A stretch of 41,779 nucleotides of DNA from Candidatus Woesearchaeota archaeon (GCA_018221165.1 JAAOYD010000033.1:1-41779), one strand, 5' to 3'; positions 1-8,499 are shown, counted from the stretch's first letter. Program-made: numbers and translations. The notes: a model not told the origin generated them from the letters alone.

Positions 1-66
1 GTCGCGGCAGGACACGATGGCTCAGAATATGTTATCGCAGTCGATGCGAAGACCAGCGGCAGGTAG
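1..66 (+). CDS. 3' end of an unidentified gene (partial)
   Basis: Frame 1 is open from the first base of the window to a TAG stop at 64-66, giving the last 21 residues of a protein (ending AVDAKTSGR). The next gene starts 36 bases later behind its own TATA box, so this is probably the tail of a separate upstream gene. The fragment is too short to assign to a family, and it could be chance. Confidence 0.4.
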   Translation, partial: VAAGHDGSEYVIAVDAKTSGR

Positions 67-71
67 AAGCG

Positions 72-80
72 TTTTTAAAC
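72..80 (+). promoter_or_regulatory. TATA box of trmI
   Basis: TTTTTAAAC is centred 27 bases before the ATG at 103, the archaeal spacing for a leaderless transcript. It supports that start codon. Confidence 0.6.
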
Positions 81-102
81 GAATTCTGATTCTTCTTTTG
101 TT

Positions 103-843
103 ATGAGTCGTATTATACTTCGTGAACGTCATAGCAAGCATGACAAGAAACCAGCTGAGTTCTACGCTCCTGATGAAGCCCATGATTTCCACACTGACTT
201 CGGGACTATTTCGAAGGCTGACCTGAAGAAGGGCGGTGTAGTATCAATAGGTAAGGAAACCTTCACCATCATGCCACCATCATTCATAGATACCTATTCT
301 CGGTTGGGAAGAGGCGCGCAAGTTGTCCACCCCAAGGACATTGGTCTGGTGATTGCTGAGACCGGTCTTGGTAAGGATTCTTTGGTTCTCGACATCGGTG
401 CAGGCTCCGGATTCTCAGCCTCGTTGTTCGCTCGCATTGCGAAGGAAGTGCACGCCTATGATATTGACGATCGCAACTTGAAGAAGTCAAAGGAGAACAT
501 CAAGGAATTAGGCATCAAGAACATCACCATCACTAAAGGAGATGTCTACGATGCTGCAACCATCAAGGAGAAAGACATCGACCTCTTCTTCCTGGATGTC
601 CCTGAACCTTGGAGAGCGCTTACAACAGCGAAGAATGTGCTGAAAAGTGGTGGGTTCCTCGTTGCATATTCACCGTGCATCACACAGACAATGCAAACTA
701 TTGAAGCTTTAGATAGTTCATTCCTCCATCTCAGAACTGTTGAAGTGATGCTGCGTGACTGGAAGGTACAAGGACAGGCCGTACGGCCAGAAAGTAAAGA
801 TTTCCAGCATACAGCGTTTCTTTCTTTTATCAGAAAGGTCTAG
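103..843 (+). CDS. trmI: tRNA (adenine-N1)-methyltransferase, TrmI/Gcd14 family
   Basis: Predicted to methylate N1 of adenine 57/58 in the T-loop of tRNA using S-adenosylmethionine. The 246 residues have the usual length: a small N-terminal beta domain (about 1-75), then a Rossmann methyltransferase fold. SAM-binding motif I is LDIGAGSGFSAS near residues 96-107, and the acidic residue for the SAM ribose follows in HAYDIDD (118-123). The family's catalytic-site motif appears as LDVPEPW (164-170), usually LDLPEPW. A TATA box at 72-80 places transcription start at or beside the ATG. The stop codon overlaps that of the convergent membrane-protein gene in a shared CTAG. Confidence 0.93.
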   Translation: MSRIILRERHSKHDKKPAEFYAPDEAHDFHTDFGTISKADLKKGGVVSIGKETFTIMPPSFIDTYSRLGRGAQVVHPKDIGLVIAETGLGKDSLVLDIGAGSGFSASLFARIAKEVHAYDIDDRNLKKSKENIKELGIKNITITKGDVYDAATIKEKDIDLFFLDVPEPWRALTTAKNVLKSGGFLVAYSPCITQTMQTIEALDSSFLHLRTVEVMLRDWKVQGQAVRPESKDFQHTAFLSFIRKV

Positions 844-1445
844 AATTTTCTCTTCCAGAGATAGCCGATGAGCGTGCTGGCCAGACCGTAACTCCCTATC
901 GCGAGGATTGTAGAAATCGCGAAGTTAAAGAAGAACCGTTCTGGGAAGAGCTGAATGAGTGTGCTGCCTTCTGGAAAGGCCCAGTTGCCGTGTGGGAAGA
1001 CAATATAGTGAAACTGAATCCAGAAGTTCTCGAAGTCGATAAGTGCGAGAATCGCCAAAAGGACGATGACACCAAGCGTTCCCAGACCACCGTAGAAGAG
1101 CATGTTCTGGAAGAGTTCTCGTGTCTGCTTCGCTGTCAGGATGAGAATAATAAGTGCTAGAAGAATGATACCTGCTGTCCTGAAGAGTGTCTTGAAGCGG
1201 TTCCGGACGTCGATGAGATGGAGGATTTCCTTGTCATTATAGGCAGTGAGCTTGACCTCCTCGAAGTTGAGGAAAGTGAAGGTGTCGTTCGCGATACGCT
1301 CTTGTTCAGGAGTCCATTCTTGCTTCGCGTACACACTGTTCTCGCCGTGATCGTAGAACACGCCAACAAAGCCAACCAGGATGAAGAGTGGCACGATAAG
1401 AATGCTGCAGATGATGTAGCGCCATGCACGGTCTTTCTTCGCCAT
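840..1445 (-). CDS. DUF1461 (TIGR01906)-type integral membrane protein
   Basis: A 201-residue protein with about four transmembrane segments: near residues 10-30, 88-107, 113-135 and 174-195. The first extracytoplasmic loop holds a conserved-looking stretch (TPEQERIANDTF, then AYNDKEILHLIDV) that I associate with the DUF1461/TIGR01906 family of unknown function. It lies 1 base downstream of the ABCE1 gene on the same strand, so the two are very likely co-transcribed, although no functional link is known. Its stop is shared with trmI in a palindromic CTAG. The family call is from memory of the motif. Confidence 0.75.
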   Translation of the reverse strand: MAKKDRAWRYIICSILIVPLFILVGFVGVFYDHGENSVYAKQEWTPEQERIANDTFTFLNFEEVKLTAYNDKEILHLIDVRNRFKTLFRTAGIILLALIILILTAKQTRELFQNMLFYGGLGTLGVIVLLAILALIDFENFWIQFHYIVFPHGNWAFPEGSTLIQLFPERFFFNFAISTILAIGSYGLASTLIGYLWKRKF

Positions 1446-1446
1446 C

Positions 1447-3225
1447 TCAACTCGCGTAATACAGCTTGCCGCTTTCTTTCTGTTCGCGGTCTTTCACGCT
1501 GGCGAGCTTGTTCGCTCTCGGTCGGTTGTTCTCCTCGTCTCTTCGGAAGGTTATTCCCAAATCGTCGAGGAACTTATTCATGCCTTCTTGCATACTAAAC
1601 GGTCCTTTGGCGACGCCGGTCTTGCCAGGTTCGCCTTCGAACACAATCAATTTCTCGCTGAGGTAATCAATAAACAGTAAGTCGTGGTCAACAACAAGGC
1701 AAGCTTTGCCTTTCGCTTCCATCATCTCACGGATTATTTTAGACATGAGCAATCGTTGTTCGACATCTAAGTAAGCCGAAGGTTCGTCGAGGAGGAAGAT
1801 GTCCGCATCAGCAGATAAACATCGTGCAATAATCACTCGTTGCAACTGGCCGCCTGAGAGTTCACTGAGTTTCTTTTCGTAGAGCGAAGCAAGGTTCAAA
1901 GGTTTAACCAATTGCGTCTCGTACTTCATCGCATCGGAAAGGAAGGAACCGACAAGTTCTTCTGCATCATAGCCTTCAGTTTCTTCAAGATATTGTGGCT
2001 TGTAACTGACTTTCAACGCACCACGAGAAGTTTCTCCTTGCATCTGCGCGAGTTCTTTTACAAAGGTAGTCTTGCCGATGCCGTTCTCGCCCAGGATGCC
2101 GATGACGTCGTGCTTGTGAATCACACCTGGTTCTGCAGTGAGTGTGAAGCTACCGAGCGTCTTGGTTATCGCAGGCCATTCCGCGAGTTTTGAATCCATC
2201 ACATCCCGTTGCTCGACCGCGTGTTTCGGGAAGTGAATCTTGTTGTCTCTGAATCGCACATTCTCCTCTTTCAAATAGCCGTCGAGATACACGTTAATAC
2301 CTGCTTTGGTGGCTTTTGGCTGCGAGACAATACCATAGGCGTTTTCTCGTCCATACAACAAGTGCACGAGTTCGCTCATGTAATCCAGGACTATCATGTC
2401 GTGATCGATAATCATCACGGCTGTCTCGTCATCTGCCAATGATTGGAGGAAGTTCGCGTTGCGCATGCGTTGTTTGATGTCTAAGTAGGAGGTCGGTTCA
2501 TCGAAGAACAACACGTTGGCGTTCTTGATGACGGTAGCTGCGATAGCAACTCGTTGCAACTCACCGCCTGAAAGGACTTTGATGTCCCGGTCGAGCAAGT
2601 GGTCAATCTGCACTTCTTTCAGAATTCGCTCAAATTCCTTTTCGTCTTTCTCGTTAATCTTTTTGAGCAAATCACCAACAGTACCTTCGTAGGCTTTCGC
2701 TAATTGCTCTACTTGCTGTGGTTTGTAACTGAGTGTAATCTTCTTGTCCCGGAGTTTTTCGAAGTAGCCTTGGGCTTCGTTGCCTTTGAAGTGCTCGATG
2801 AGTGCTTGGACTTCAGGCTTCTCCTCACTTTCAGTGTCTCCAAGGTTGGCAGGAAGTACACCAGCGAGTATCTTGACAGCAGTGGATTTACCGATGCCGT
2901 TCCGTCCCATGATGCCGACGACTTTGCCGAAGATGGGAACTGGTAAGCGAAATAACGCAAAGCCGTTCTTGCTGTATCTGTGGACTGGCTTCTCAGTAAG
3001 TTGTTCTGGAAGATTAATCAACTTTAGAGCGCGGAAGGGACATTTGTTCACCGCAATCCTATCAATGTCAGAGACGAGCTCTTCGTTCACCCCAATCTTG
3101 CCATCTTTGTCTTCGTAGAAGGCTTCTTTTCCAGCGCGGTTGCTAGGGCTGACCCTCGCGCAGAGGTAGCCGCCGCACCCTTCTGGGTTGCATTTCTCCT
3201 TCTCGACAATAACAATCTTGCTCAT
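1447..3225 (-). CDS. ABCE1/Rli1 ribosome recycling ATPase with a reduced Fe-S domain
   Basis: ABCE1 splits ribosomes after termination, using twin ATPase domains and an N-terminal domain that normally holds two 4Fe-4S clusters. The 592 residues carry NBD1 (Walker A GRNGIGKST 107-115, signature LSGGELQR 218-225, Walker B FFDEPTSYLD) and NBD2 (Walker A GENGIGKTT 379-387, signature LSGGQLQR 456-463, LLDEPSAYLD). Both are intact. The Fe-S domain keeps C12, C17, C22 and C62 only; the other four expected cysteines are S26, S52, D55 and A58. By ferredoxin-type wiring, the lost set is precisely one cluster's ligands and the kept set is the other's. A TATA box at 3248-3258 supports a leaderless start. 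It is followed after 1 base by a membrane-protein gene. Confidence 0.95.
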   Translation of the reverse strand: MSKIVIVEKEKCNPEGCGGYLCARVSPSNRAGKEAFYEDKDGKIGVNEELVSDIDRIAVNKCPFRALKLINLPEQLTEKPVHRYSKNGFALFRLPVPIFGKVVGIMGRNGIGKSTAVKILAGVLPANLGDTESEEKPEVQALIEHFKGNEAQGYFEKLRDKKITLSYKPQQVEQLAKAYEGTVGDLLKKINEKDEKEFERILKEVQIDHLLDRDIKVLSGGELQRVAIAATVIKNANVLFFDEPTSYLDIKQRMRNANFLQSLADDETAVMIIDHDMIVLDYMSELVHLLYGRENAYGIVSQPKATKAGINVYLDGYLKEENVRFRDNKIHFPKHAVEQRDVMDSKLAEWPAITKTLGSFTLTAEPGVIHKHDVIGILGENGIGKTTFVKELAQMQGETSRGALKVSYKPQYLEETEGYDAEELVGSFLSDAMKYETQLVKPLNLASLYEKKLSELSGGQLQRVIIARCLSADADIFLLDEPSAYLDVEQRLLMSKIIREMMEAKGKACLVVDHDLLFIDYLSEKLIVFEGEPGKTGVAKGPFSMQEGMNKFLDDLGITFRRDEENNRPRANKLASVKDREQKESGKLYYAS

Positions 3226-3247
3226 AGCGCTGAAGAATGAGAGAGCA

Positions 3248-3258
3248 TTATTTAAAGC
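3248..3258 (-). promoter_or_regulatory. TATA box of the ABCE1 operon
   Basis: Reads GCTTTAAATAA on the minus strand, centred about 27 bases before the ABCE1 ATG at 3225. Confidence 0.55.
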
Positions 3259-3333
3259 TAGCTACGGATTCTTTTCTATATGGACGAGAAACTGATATTA
3301 TGCAAAGACATATTAATCTAAAGACTTCAAGAG

Positions 3334-3555
3334 TTGTCATGGTACACAGAAATCACATTCACCGTACCACGAGACATCACTGGCGAATTCAAAGCACAGC
3401 TTGAAGCGATGGCCATGGCTAAGAAAATTGGAAGTCCCATCAATGCTTGGCTAATGCTTTTGATAATTCCGGTCTTGGTAGTTGTTGTTATCTTCTTCCA
3501 ACGATTCAAGAAAGAACCAGAACTCCCTTCATCAGATGAAGAAGTTAAGATTTAG
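3334..3555 (+). pseudogene. Short membrane-anchor ORF, possibly the remnant of a surface protein
   Basis: A 73-codon frame with only a TTG available as start (an in-frame TAA lies at 3319-3321). It encodes a polar segment (EITFTVPRDITGEF), one transmembrane helix (AWLMLLIIPVLVVVVIFF, about 40-57) and a charged tail. That layout resembles the C-terminal anchor of archaeal CARDB/COG1361-type surface proteins. No clear TATA box or ribosome binding site precedes it. I think it is more likely a decayed C-terminal fragment than an intact small membrane protein, but the second option cannot be excluded. Confidence 0.35.
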
Positions 3556-3590
3556 ATAATCTTCTAAATAAATACATCAAAACCACAACC

Positions 3591-3598
3591 TTTATATC
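3591..3598 (+). promoter_or_regulatory. TATA box of the mazEF-like pair
   Basis: TTTATATC lies about 30 bases before the ATG at 3625 and fits a near-leaderless transcript for the toxin-antitoxin operon. Confidence 0.5.
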
Positions 3599-3624
3599 TC
3601 ATTCTTACTTTCCTTACTTGTAAG

Positions 3625-3900
3625 ATGAAGAGACCAATCCTCCAAGAGGTCCGCACAGTCACGGTGACGAGCAAAGGACAGATATCCTTACCGAAAGCTA
3701 TGAGAAAAAAGAACTTCAAGGAAGGGAAGAAGCTCGCGCTTATCGCATTCGATGACCACATCGAACTTCGCTCCGTAGAATCCTTCCAGAAGGCCGTCGA
3801 CCTTTCGAAACCTGGAGTGATAACTGCTTTAATGAGTAGTCGTTCATTAGCAAGAGAATGGCTAACCCCTGAAGAAGACGAAGCATGGAAGGACTTGTAA
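3625..3900 (+). CDS. AbrB/MazE-type antitoxin
   Basis: A 91-residue protein with a swapped-hairpin AbrB DNA-binding domain at about 10-55: TVTSKGQISLPKAMRK followed by GKKLALIAFDDHIELR. Proteins of this type bind their own promoter and neutralise a partner toxin through their C-terminal tail, here about 56-91. The next gene encodes a MazF/PemK-like toxin and overlaps this one by 16 bases, the usual coupling of antitoxin then toxin. The TATA box at 3591-3598 serves both genes. Confidence 0.85.
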   Translation: MKRPILQEVRTVTVTSKGQISLPKAMRKKNFKEGKKLALIAFDDHIELRSVESFQKAVDLSKPGVITALMSSRSLAREWLTPEEDEAWKDL

Positions 3901-4205
3901 AAGGAGATGTTGTCATACTCGACTTCCCATTCGCAGATTTAGCACAAAGAAAACGTCGCCCTGCACTTGTTCTGCAAGTTCTACAGAAAGATATCATCAC
4001 ATTACAAATAACTACTTCGAACTTCAACGGAATCATTCTTGAACAAGACGATTTTATCACAGGTGAGCTCAGAGCGGCGAGCATTATCAGACCTAATTTC
4101 ATCATGACTGTTGAAAAAACACTTGTCCTCTACAAAGCAGGACACATAACTACTGAAAAACTCGAAGAGACCATCGAGAGCGTCTGTGCACTGGTCAGAC
4201 AGTAA
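3885..4205 (+). CDS. MazF/PemK-like endoribonuclease toxin
   Basis: The 106-residue protein begins MEGLVKGDVVILDFPF, then RRPALVLQV: the start of the MazF/PemK fold, where the first strands and the R-RPALV motif form the RNase site and dimer core. Toxins of this family cut mRNA. The ending (TEKLEETIESVCALV) matches the final helix of the family. Its start lies inside the antitoxin gene, which implies translational coupling. No damage is visible, so the pair may be active. Confidence 0.85.
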   Translation: MEGLVKGDVVILDFPFADLAQRKRRPALVLQVLQKDIITLQITTSNFNGIILEQDDFITGELRAASIIRPNFIMTVEKTLVLYKAGHITTEKLEETIESVCALVRQ

Positions 4206-4212
4206 CACCATC

Positions 4213-4220
4213 TTTTTATA
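4213..4220 (+). promoter_or_regulatory. TATA box of polB
   Basis: TTTTTATA is centred about 27 bases before the ATG at 4243. It decides against an alternative upstream in-frame start at 4186, inside the toxin gene. Confidence 0.6.
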
Positions 4221-4242
4221 CGTCTCTACGCTCCATCGAAGC

Positions 4243-6591
4243 ATGAAAGGATTCATCGTAGATAGAACCTATCGCCTCATTGATAGTAGGGCCTATGTCT
4301 ACCTCTTTGGACGCTTGCATAACGGCGCATCTTTCCTCACAATCAACTCATTCAATCCCTTCTTCTACATCAAGAAAGCGGACCTTGACAAGGCGAAGAA
4401 AATAGCTCCTGTTGAAGACGAAGCTGTCGATATGAAGTCAATGGATGAAGAACCTGTCCACAAGATTATTTTGAAAGTGCCGCGAGACGTCCCCACAGTC
4501 AGGAAGGCCTACGAAGACCAAGGTATCGCTTGCTTCGAAGCAGACATCCGATTCACCCAGCGTTTCTGCATGAACCAAGGCATCTACGCAACCTTAGACA
4601 TCCATGGCGAATACAAGAAAGGTCAGTACGTCGACCGCATCTACGAAGAACCGGATTTCACCCCAGTGGACTACACACCCAAACTCACCACCTTGAGTTT
4701 TGACATCGAAACATCCTTGGATGGCAAACACCTCTACGCTATCAGTCTCGTCACACATGAGAAGAAGAAAGTCTTGTTCCTCAAAGAAAAAGAAAACAAA
4801 TCTCACCAAACCCTCAAAATTCCTAATACTGAACTGTTTGATGATGAAAAATCCCTTCTCGAACGCTTCACAGCACTCATAAAAGAATGGGACCCGGACG
4901 TCATCACCGGCTGGAACGTCATCGACTTCGATCTCGCAGACCTGAAACGACGCTTCGACAAACACAAGCTTCCATTCAAGCTTGGCCGCGCAGACTGGGA
5001 CTGCGCCTTACGCCTAGAAAAAACCTTCATGAAAGACAGCACTGCTGACTTCCCCGGCAGGGTCGTCTTAGATGGCATTCACTTGCTGCGTTCTAGCTTC
5101 GTCCGCTTGGATGATTACAAGCTTGAAACAGCAGCCAGAGAGCTTCTCGGAGAGGGTAAGCTCATCAAAGGAGACGACAGACATGAAGAAATCGAACGGC
5201 AATATCATAACGACCCGAAGCAGCTCATCGCCTATAATCTCAAAGATTCAGAACTCGTTCTACAGATTCTCGACAAGCTCCAGCTCATCGAACTCACAGC
5301 TTTGAGAAGCATGCTGACTGGCCTCACCATGGAGCGCGTCCGCGCATCCATCGCGAGCTTCGATTCTGTCTATATCCGCCACATGAACACCACAGGTATC
5401 GTCGCTCCGTCAGGCACCTACACTGAGAAAGCGGAACGAATAACCGGCGGTTATGTCATGCAGAGCAAGCCAGGCATCTATGACTACATCCTCGTCCTTG
5501 ATTTCAAGAGCATGTACCCCAGCGTCATCCGCTCCTTCAATATCGACCCAGTGAGCTATCTGCCGAAGGCAAAGGACAAGAAGAGCACGAAAGACGTTAT
5601 CGTTGCTCCGAATGGTGCGTGCTTCAAGAATGACGAAGGCCTTCTCCCAGAAATCATCCAGCATTTGTGGAAACAGCGTGATGAAGCAAAGAAACGGAAA
5701 GACCAAGTGGCTTCCTTAGCCATCAAGACGCTCATGAACAGTTTTTTCGGCGTGCTCGCTAGCGCAAACTGCCGTTTCTTCTCTTTGGAAATGGGCAACG
5801 CCATCACCCACTTCGCCCAGCATTTCATCAAGTTGGCAGCTGAAAAAATTGAAGGTCAAGGCTATGAGGTCATCTACGGTGATACAGATTCTGTTTTCGT
5901 CAAGTCAGGCGCGAAAGACGTGAAAGAAGCCGAGAAGATAGGGACGACTATCCAAGACAAAATCAATGCCTTCTACGAGGACTATGTGCAGAAGGAATTC
6001 TATCGCACAAACTTCATGGAGTTAGAAGCAGAAAAGGTCTACCGCAAGTTCATGATGCCCACCTTGCGCGGTTCCGATGTGGGCGCGAAGAAGCGTTACG
6101 CGGGGTTATTGATGAAAGATGGAAAGGAAAAGCTGGACTTCACCGGCCTGGAATTCGTGCGCAGAGATTGGACTGAAGTGAGCAAGAAGTTCCAGCTGGA
6201 ATTGCTGGATAAGATCTTCCACGAGCAAGAAGTCACGGGATATGTCAAGACATTCATCGAGGACCTCAAGAAGGGGAAATATGACAAGCTTCTCGTCTAC
6301 AAGAAGAGCGTGCGGAAGAGCTTGGCTGAGTACGTCAAGACCACGCCACCGCACGTCAAAGCTGCGAGGATTCTCGAGCACCACCTCGGCGGCTTGCCCA
6401 GCAGTATCATCGAGTACATCATGACGGAGAACGGGCCAGAACCGGTTGATTACCTCACTGGCACCATCGACTACGACCACTACATCGCGAAGCAAATCAA
6501 ACCACTCGCCGACTCAGTATTAGGCTTCTATGGCACGACTTTCGACGAGCTCATCGAAGGCAGCCAACAGCAGACCTTGTTTGGGTATTGA
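4243..6591 (+). CDS. polB: Family B DNA polymerase (replicative PolB type)
   Basis: A 782-residue DNA polymerase with a 3'-5' proofreading exonuclease, the size of typical archaeal PolB enzymes. Exonuclease motifs are complete: Exo I FDIET (153-157), Exo II GWNVIDFD (223-230) and Exo III YNLKD (331-335). Polymerase motif A is LDFKSMYPSVIR (419-430), motif B KTLMNSFFGVLAS (495-507), motif C YGDTDS (545-550) with the two catalytic aspartates, and the KKRYAGLL motif follows at 616-623. All key residues are present. The start was set by the TATA box at 4213-4220 and by the alignment-like beginning MKGFIVDRTYR. An upstream in-frame start would overlap the toxin gene by 20 bases. Confidence 0.96.
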   Translation: MKGFIVDRTYRLIDSRAYVYLFGRLHNGASFLTINSFNPFFYIKKADLDKAKKIAPVEDEAVDMKSMDEEPVHKIILKVPRDVPTVRKAYEDQGIACFEADIRFTQRFCMNQGIYATLDIHGEYKKGQYVDRIYEEPDFTPVDYTPKLTTLSFDIETSLDGKHLYAISLVTHEKKKVLFLKEKENKSHQTLKIPNTELFDDEKSLLERFTALIKEWDPDVITGWNVIDFDLADLKRRFDKHKLPFKLGRADWDCALRLEKTFMKDSTADFPGRVVLDGIHLLRSSFVRLDDYKLETAARELLGEGKLIKGDDRHEEIERQYHNDPKQLIAYNLKDSELVLQILDKLQLIELTALRSMLTGLTMERVRASIASFDSVYIRHMNTTGIVAPSGTYTEKAERITGGYVMQSKPGIYDYILVLDFKSMYPSVIRSFNIDPVSYLPKAKDKKSTKDVIVAPNGACFKNDEGLLPEIIQHLWKQRDEAKKRKDQVASLAIKTLMNSFFGVLASANCRFFSLEMGNAITHFAQHFIKLAAEKIEGQGYEVIYGDTDSVFVKSGAKDVKEAEKIGTTIQDKINAFYEDYVQKEFYRTNFMELEAEKVYRKFMMPTLRGSDVGAKKRYAGLLMKDGKEKLDFTGLEFVRRDWTEVSKKFQLELLDKIFHEQEVTGYVKTFIEDLKKGKYDKLLVYKKSVRKSLAEYVKTTPPHVKAARILEHHLGGLPSSIIEYIMTENGPEPVDYLTGTIDYDHYIAKQIKPLADSVLGFYGTTFDELIEGSQQQTLFGY

Positions 6592-6618
6592 CTATTAAGT
6601 AGTACTAGAATAAAAAGC

Positions 6619-6628
6619 TATTTAAATC
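6619..6628 (+). promoter_or_regulatory. TATA box of the 6649 gene
   Basis: TATTTAAATC lies about 26 bases before the ATG at 6649, supporting an independent promoter for that unknown gene. Confidence 0.55.
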
Positions 6629-6648
6629 TCAATCTAATTCTCACCAGT

Positions 6649-7113
6649 ATGAGTATTCCATGTGGCCTTTTAGAAAGTAACAGTCCAGGTTTTCTTGTTC
6701 GTAATGAATGGAATGCAATAGACAAACAGTTCAACAAAGCAAGAGGATGGGTGACAACCCAACGAGAATTCTGGAGACGACTGAGTATGCATCATCAACC
6801 AAGACTTCTTGAGTTAGAAGGTGCTGCAGAATCATTGCTTTCAAGAAAGTTTCCAGGTGCAGAAGACTACCTACAAGATGTGGCAATAGCCAGAAATGAA
6901 GATTATCTTTATTTACAAGCTTTTGACGCGACACTCAGCCAACTCAACAAAGAAGAAAAACAGATTACACAATCGACGAGAAACGCACACAATAGCGTTG
7001 CCGAAGCGTATCAACGCAATTGGACTATTGTGGCAACCAGACTTGCACAAGAGGATGAAGCAGAAACGCAAGCGAAAGAATACTGGACAACTTGCCAGCT
7101 TCCGGACGCATAA
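6649..7113 (+). CDS. Unknown helical protein, 154 residues
   Basis: I do not recognise this protein. It is predicted almost wholly alpha-helical and rich in Q, E, R and N. Regions likely to form coiled coils are about 20-60 and 95-140 (LNKEEKQITQSTRNAHNSVA). There is no signal peptide or membrane segment, so it is probably cytosolic. It has its own TATA box at 6619-6628 and stands between polB and a NUDIX gene, each with a separate promoter, so the neighbours say little about its function. Confidence 0.7.
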   Translation: MSIPCGLLESNSPGFLVRNEWNAIDKQFNKARGWVTTQREFWRRLSMHHQPRLLELEGAAESLLSRKFPGAEDYLQDVAIARNEDYLYLQAFDATLSQLNKEEKQITQSTRNAHNSVAEAYQRNWTIVATRLAQEDEAETQAKEYWTTCQLPDA

Positions 7114-7151
7114 GCGAAACCCTTTAAAACATCCTTTTCTCAAATTCTCTT

Positions 7152-7742
7152 ATGACAAAAGACGAAGCTCCAAAGAAGATTCTCAAGAAGCTGGGCGAGA
7201 CCGGCAATTTCTACGCGCGTTTGGAACACCTCAACGTTGATTTCGGCGGTGGCGTCGTAAAGGAAGCCTACCGAGCGGTTTTGCCTAATGGCGTCTTCAT
7301 CCTCCCCATAACCGACGACGGAAAAATAGTTCTTGTGCATCAGTATCGCGTCTTCGGTCGTGGTTGGACTTATGAGATTCCCGCAGGCGCCATGGACAAA
7401 GAAGACCAGGAATCACCGGAGATGTGCGCACTCAGAGAGCTAGAGGAAGAAACCGGCTACAAAGCCCATGAGATTGAGCCTTTGTTTGATTTCGAACCGC
7501 ACACAACGATGCCATCGCAAAGTCATCTCTTCGTCGCGCGCAAGCTGGTGAAGGGCGAGCCGAAGCGCGATAAGGAAGAGAGTGAGATGGAAGCTGTCGA
7601 AGTCACACCTTCACAGTTCTGGGCCATGTGCCTGGACGGCACCATCAAGCAAGGCCAGACCATCATTGCTTGCCTCGTCGCCAAAGACAAAGGCATCCTC
7701 AAGGTCGATATGAAAGAAGTGAAGAAAGGACATCCGTTCTAG
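7152..7742 (+). CDS. NUDIX hydrolase, ADP-ribose pyrophosphatase-like
   Basis: Likely hydrolyses a nucleoside-diphosphate derivative such as ADP-ribose to AMP and a phosphosugar. The 196 residues hold a NUDIX box near 76-98: GAMDKEDQE, then RELEEETGY, with the metal-binding glutamates in REXXEE intact. The preceding VHQYR and TYEIPAG are typical of the ADP-ribose pyrophosphatase subgroup. A TATA-like CTTTAAAAC at 7122-7130 lies about 26 bases before the ATG and confirms the start. The exact substrate cannot be told from sequence. Confidence 0.9.
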   Translation: MTKDEAPKKILKKLGETGNFYARLEHLNVDFGGGVVKEAYRAVLPNGVFILPITDDGKIVLVHQYRVFGRGWTYEIPAGAMDKEDQESPEMCALRELEEETGYKAHEIEPLFDFEPHTTMPSQSHLFVARKLVKGEPKRDKEESEMEAVEVTPSQFWAMCLDGTIKQGQTIIACLVAKDKGILKVDMKEVKKGHPF

Positions 7743-7795
7743 TTGACTACTCCCCAATACTAATCTTTTTAATCTTCCGATAGTTCCCGACACCC

Positions 7796-8224
7796 ATGCC
7801 AGTCTTGGAATTGCAGCCGAGAAGCCTCGCGCCGGTACGTGACTACGAGTCGCTCGACAGCCATATAGATAGCGCGCTCGTCATCAATGCAATCACTGAT
7901 GGTGAGATTCTCAGCATCCCGAGCCAAAAGCGCGGTATCTATGCCAACCTTAAGCTCTTGAGCAAGGCGCCTGTGGGAGACCTGCTTGTCGGCTACCATA
8001 AGAACGGGGTGAATCATTGGGTGCAGGGCGTCTCGTTCACGCCAGACCTGGATGGCGAGCACGATATTCTCGGAGCTAGGTACGCGGTGAATGAGCCAGG
8101 CATGATGATCGCCATCAAGGAAGGCTCGTTCATGGTCCAGGATCCCCACGCAATCTCTCAGGAAGAAATCGAGAAGGTTCTTCGGATTATCGCTGCGCTT
8201 TCAGAAGGAGCTTGGGAGTACTGA
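7796..8224 (+). CDS. Unknown soluble protein, 142 residues
   Basis: Not recognised. It is a compact mixed alpha/beta sequence without signal peptide, membrane segment or cysteine cluster. It ends in a helix (ISQEEIEKVLRIIAALSEGA). A TATA-like CTTTTTAATC at 7765-7774 sits about 26 bases before the ATG, which supports real expression. The gene ends 2 bases from the stop of the convergent winged-helix gene. Confidence 0.7.
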   Translation: MPVLELQPRSLAPVRDYESLDSHIDSALVINAITDGEILSIPSQKRGIYANLKLLSKAPVGDLLVGYHKNGVNHWVQGVSFTPDLDGEHDILGARYAVNEPGMMIAIKEGSFMVQDPHAISQEEIEKVLRIIAALSEGAWEY

Positions 8225-8226
8225 AC

Positions 8227-8499
8227 TCAGAGCAGCATCATGATGCCCATCTCGACGCGTTCCAGATAGCCATCGGTTTCCAAATCAGTAATCAGACCGT
8301 CAACTTCCTCGTCGGTGAAGCCTTGGTTGCGCGCCTCCACAACAATCTGTTCTGTGAGAATCCTGCCTTTCTTGTCAGGGTTGAGACCTTGGATGATACT
8401 GAGTAGCGAGACCTTACGATCCATGTCGTTTTCTTCGCGGAGCCGACCAGCCATATTACGCTGGACCCGCATCAGTTCGTCAAATTCGTCAGCATCCAT
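8227..8499 (-). CDS. Small protein with a winged-helix-like domain
   Basis: A 90-residue protein when started at the ATG at 8499. An in-frame start at 8517 exists, but a GGGGG ribosome-binding-like run sits just before the 8499 ATG, and the TATA box at 8533-8542 would place transcription start near 8511. The C-terminal part (about 35-88: KKGRILTEQIVVEARNQGF, then EEVDGLITDLETDGYLERV) resembles the winged-helix tail of archaeal MCM helicases, here as a stand-alone protein. The N-terminal third is helical and charged. A role in DNA binding is inference only. Confidence 0.7.
   Translation of the reverse strand: MDADEFDELMRVQRNMAGRLREENDMDRKVSLLSIIQGLNPDKKGRILTEQIVVEARNQGFTDEEVDGLITDLETDGYLERVEMGIMMLL

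Noticed and set aside
4186..4242. Upstream start for PolB
   Set aside because: It overlaps the toxin gene and lies before the TATA box at 4213.
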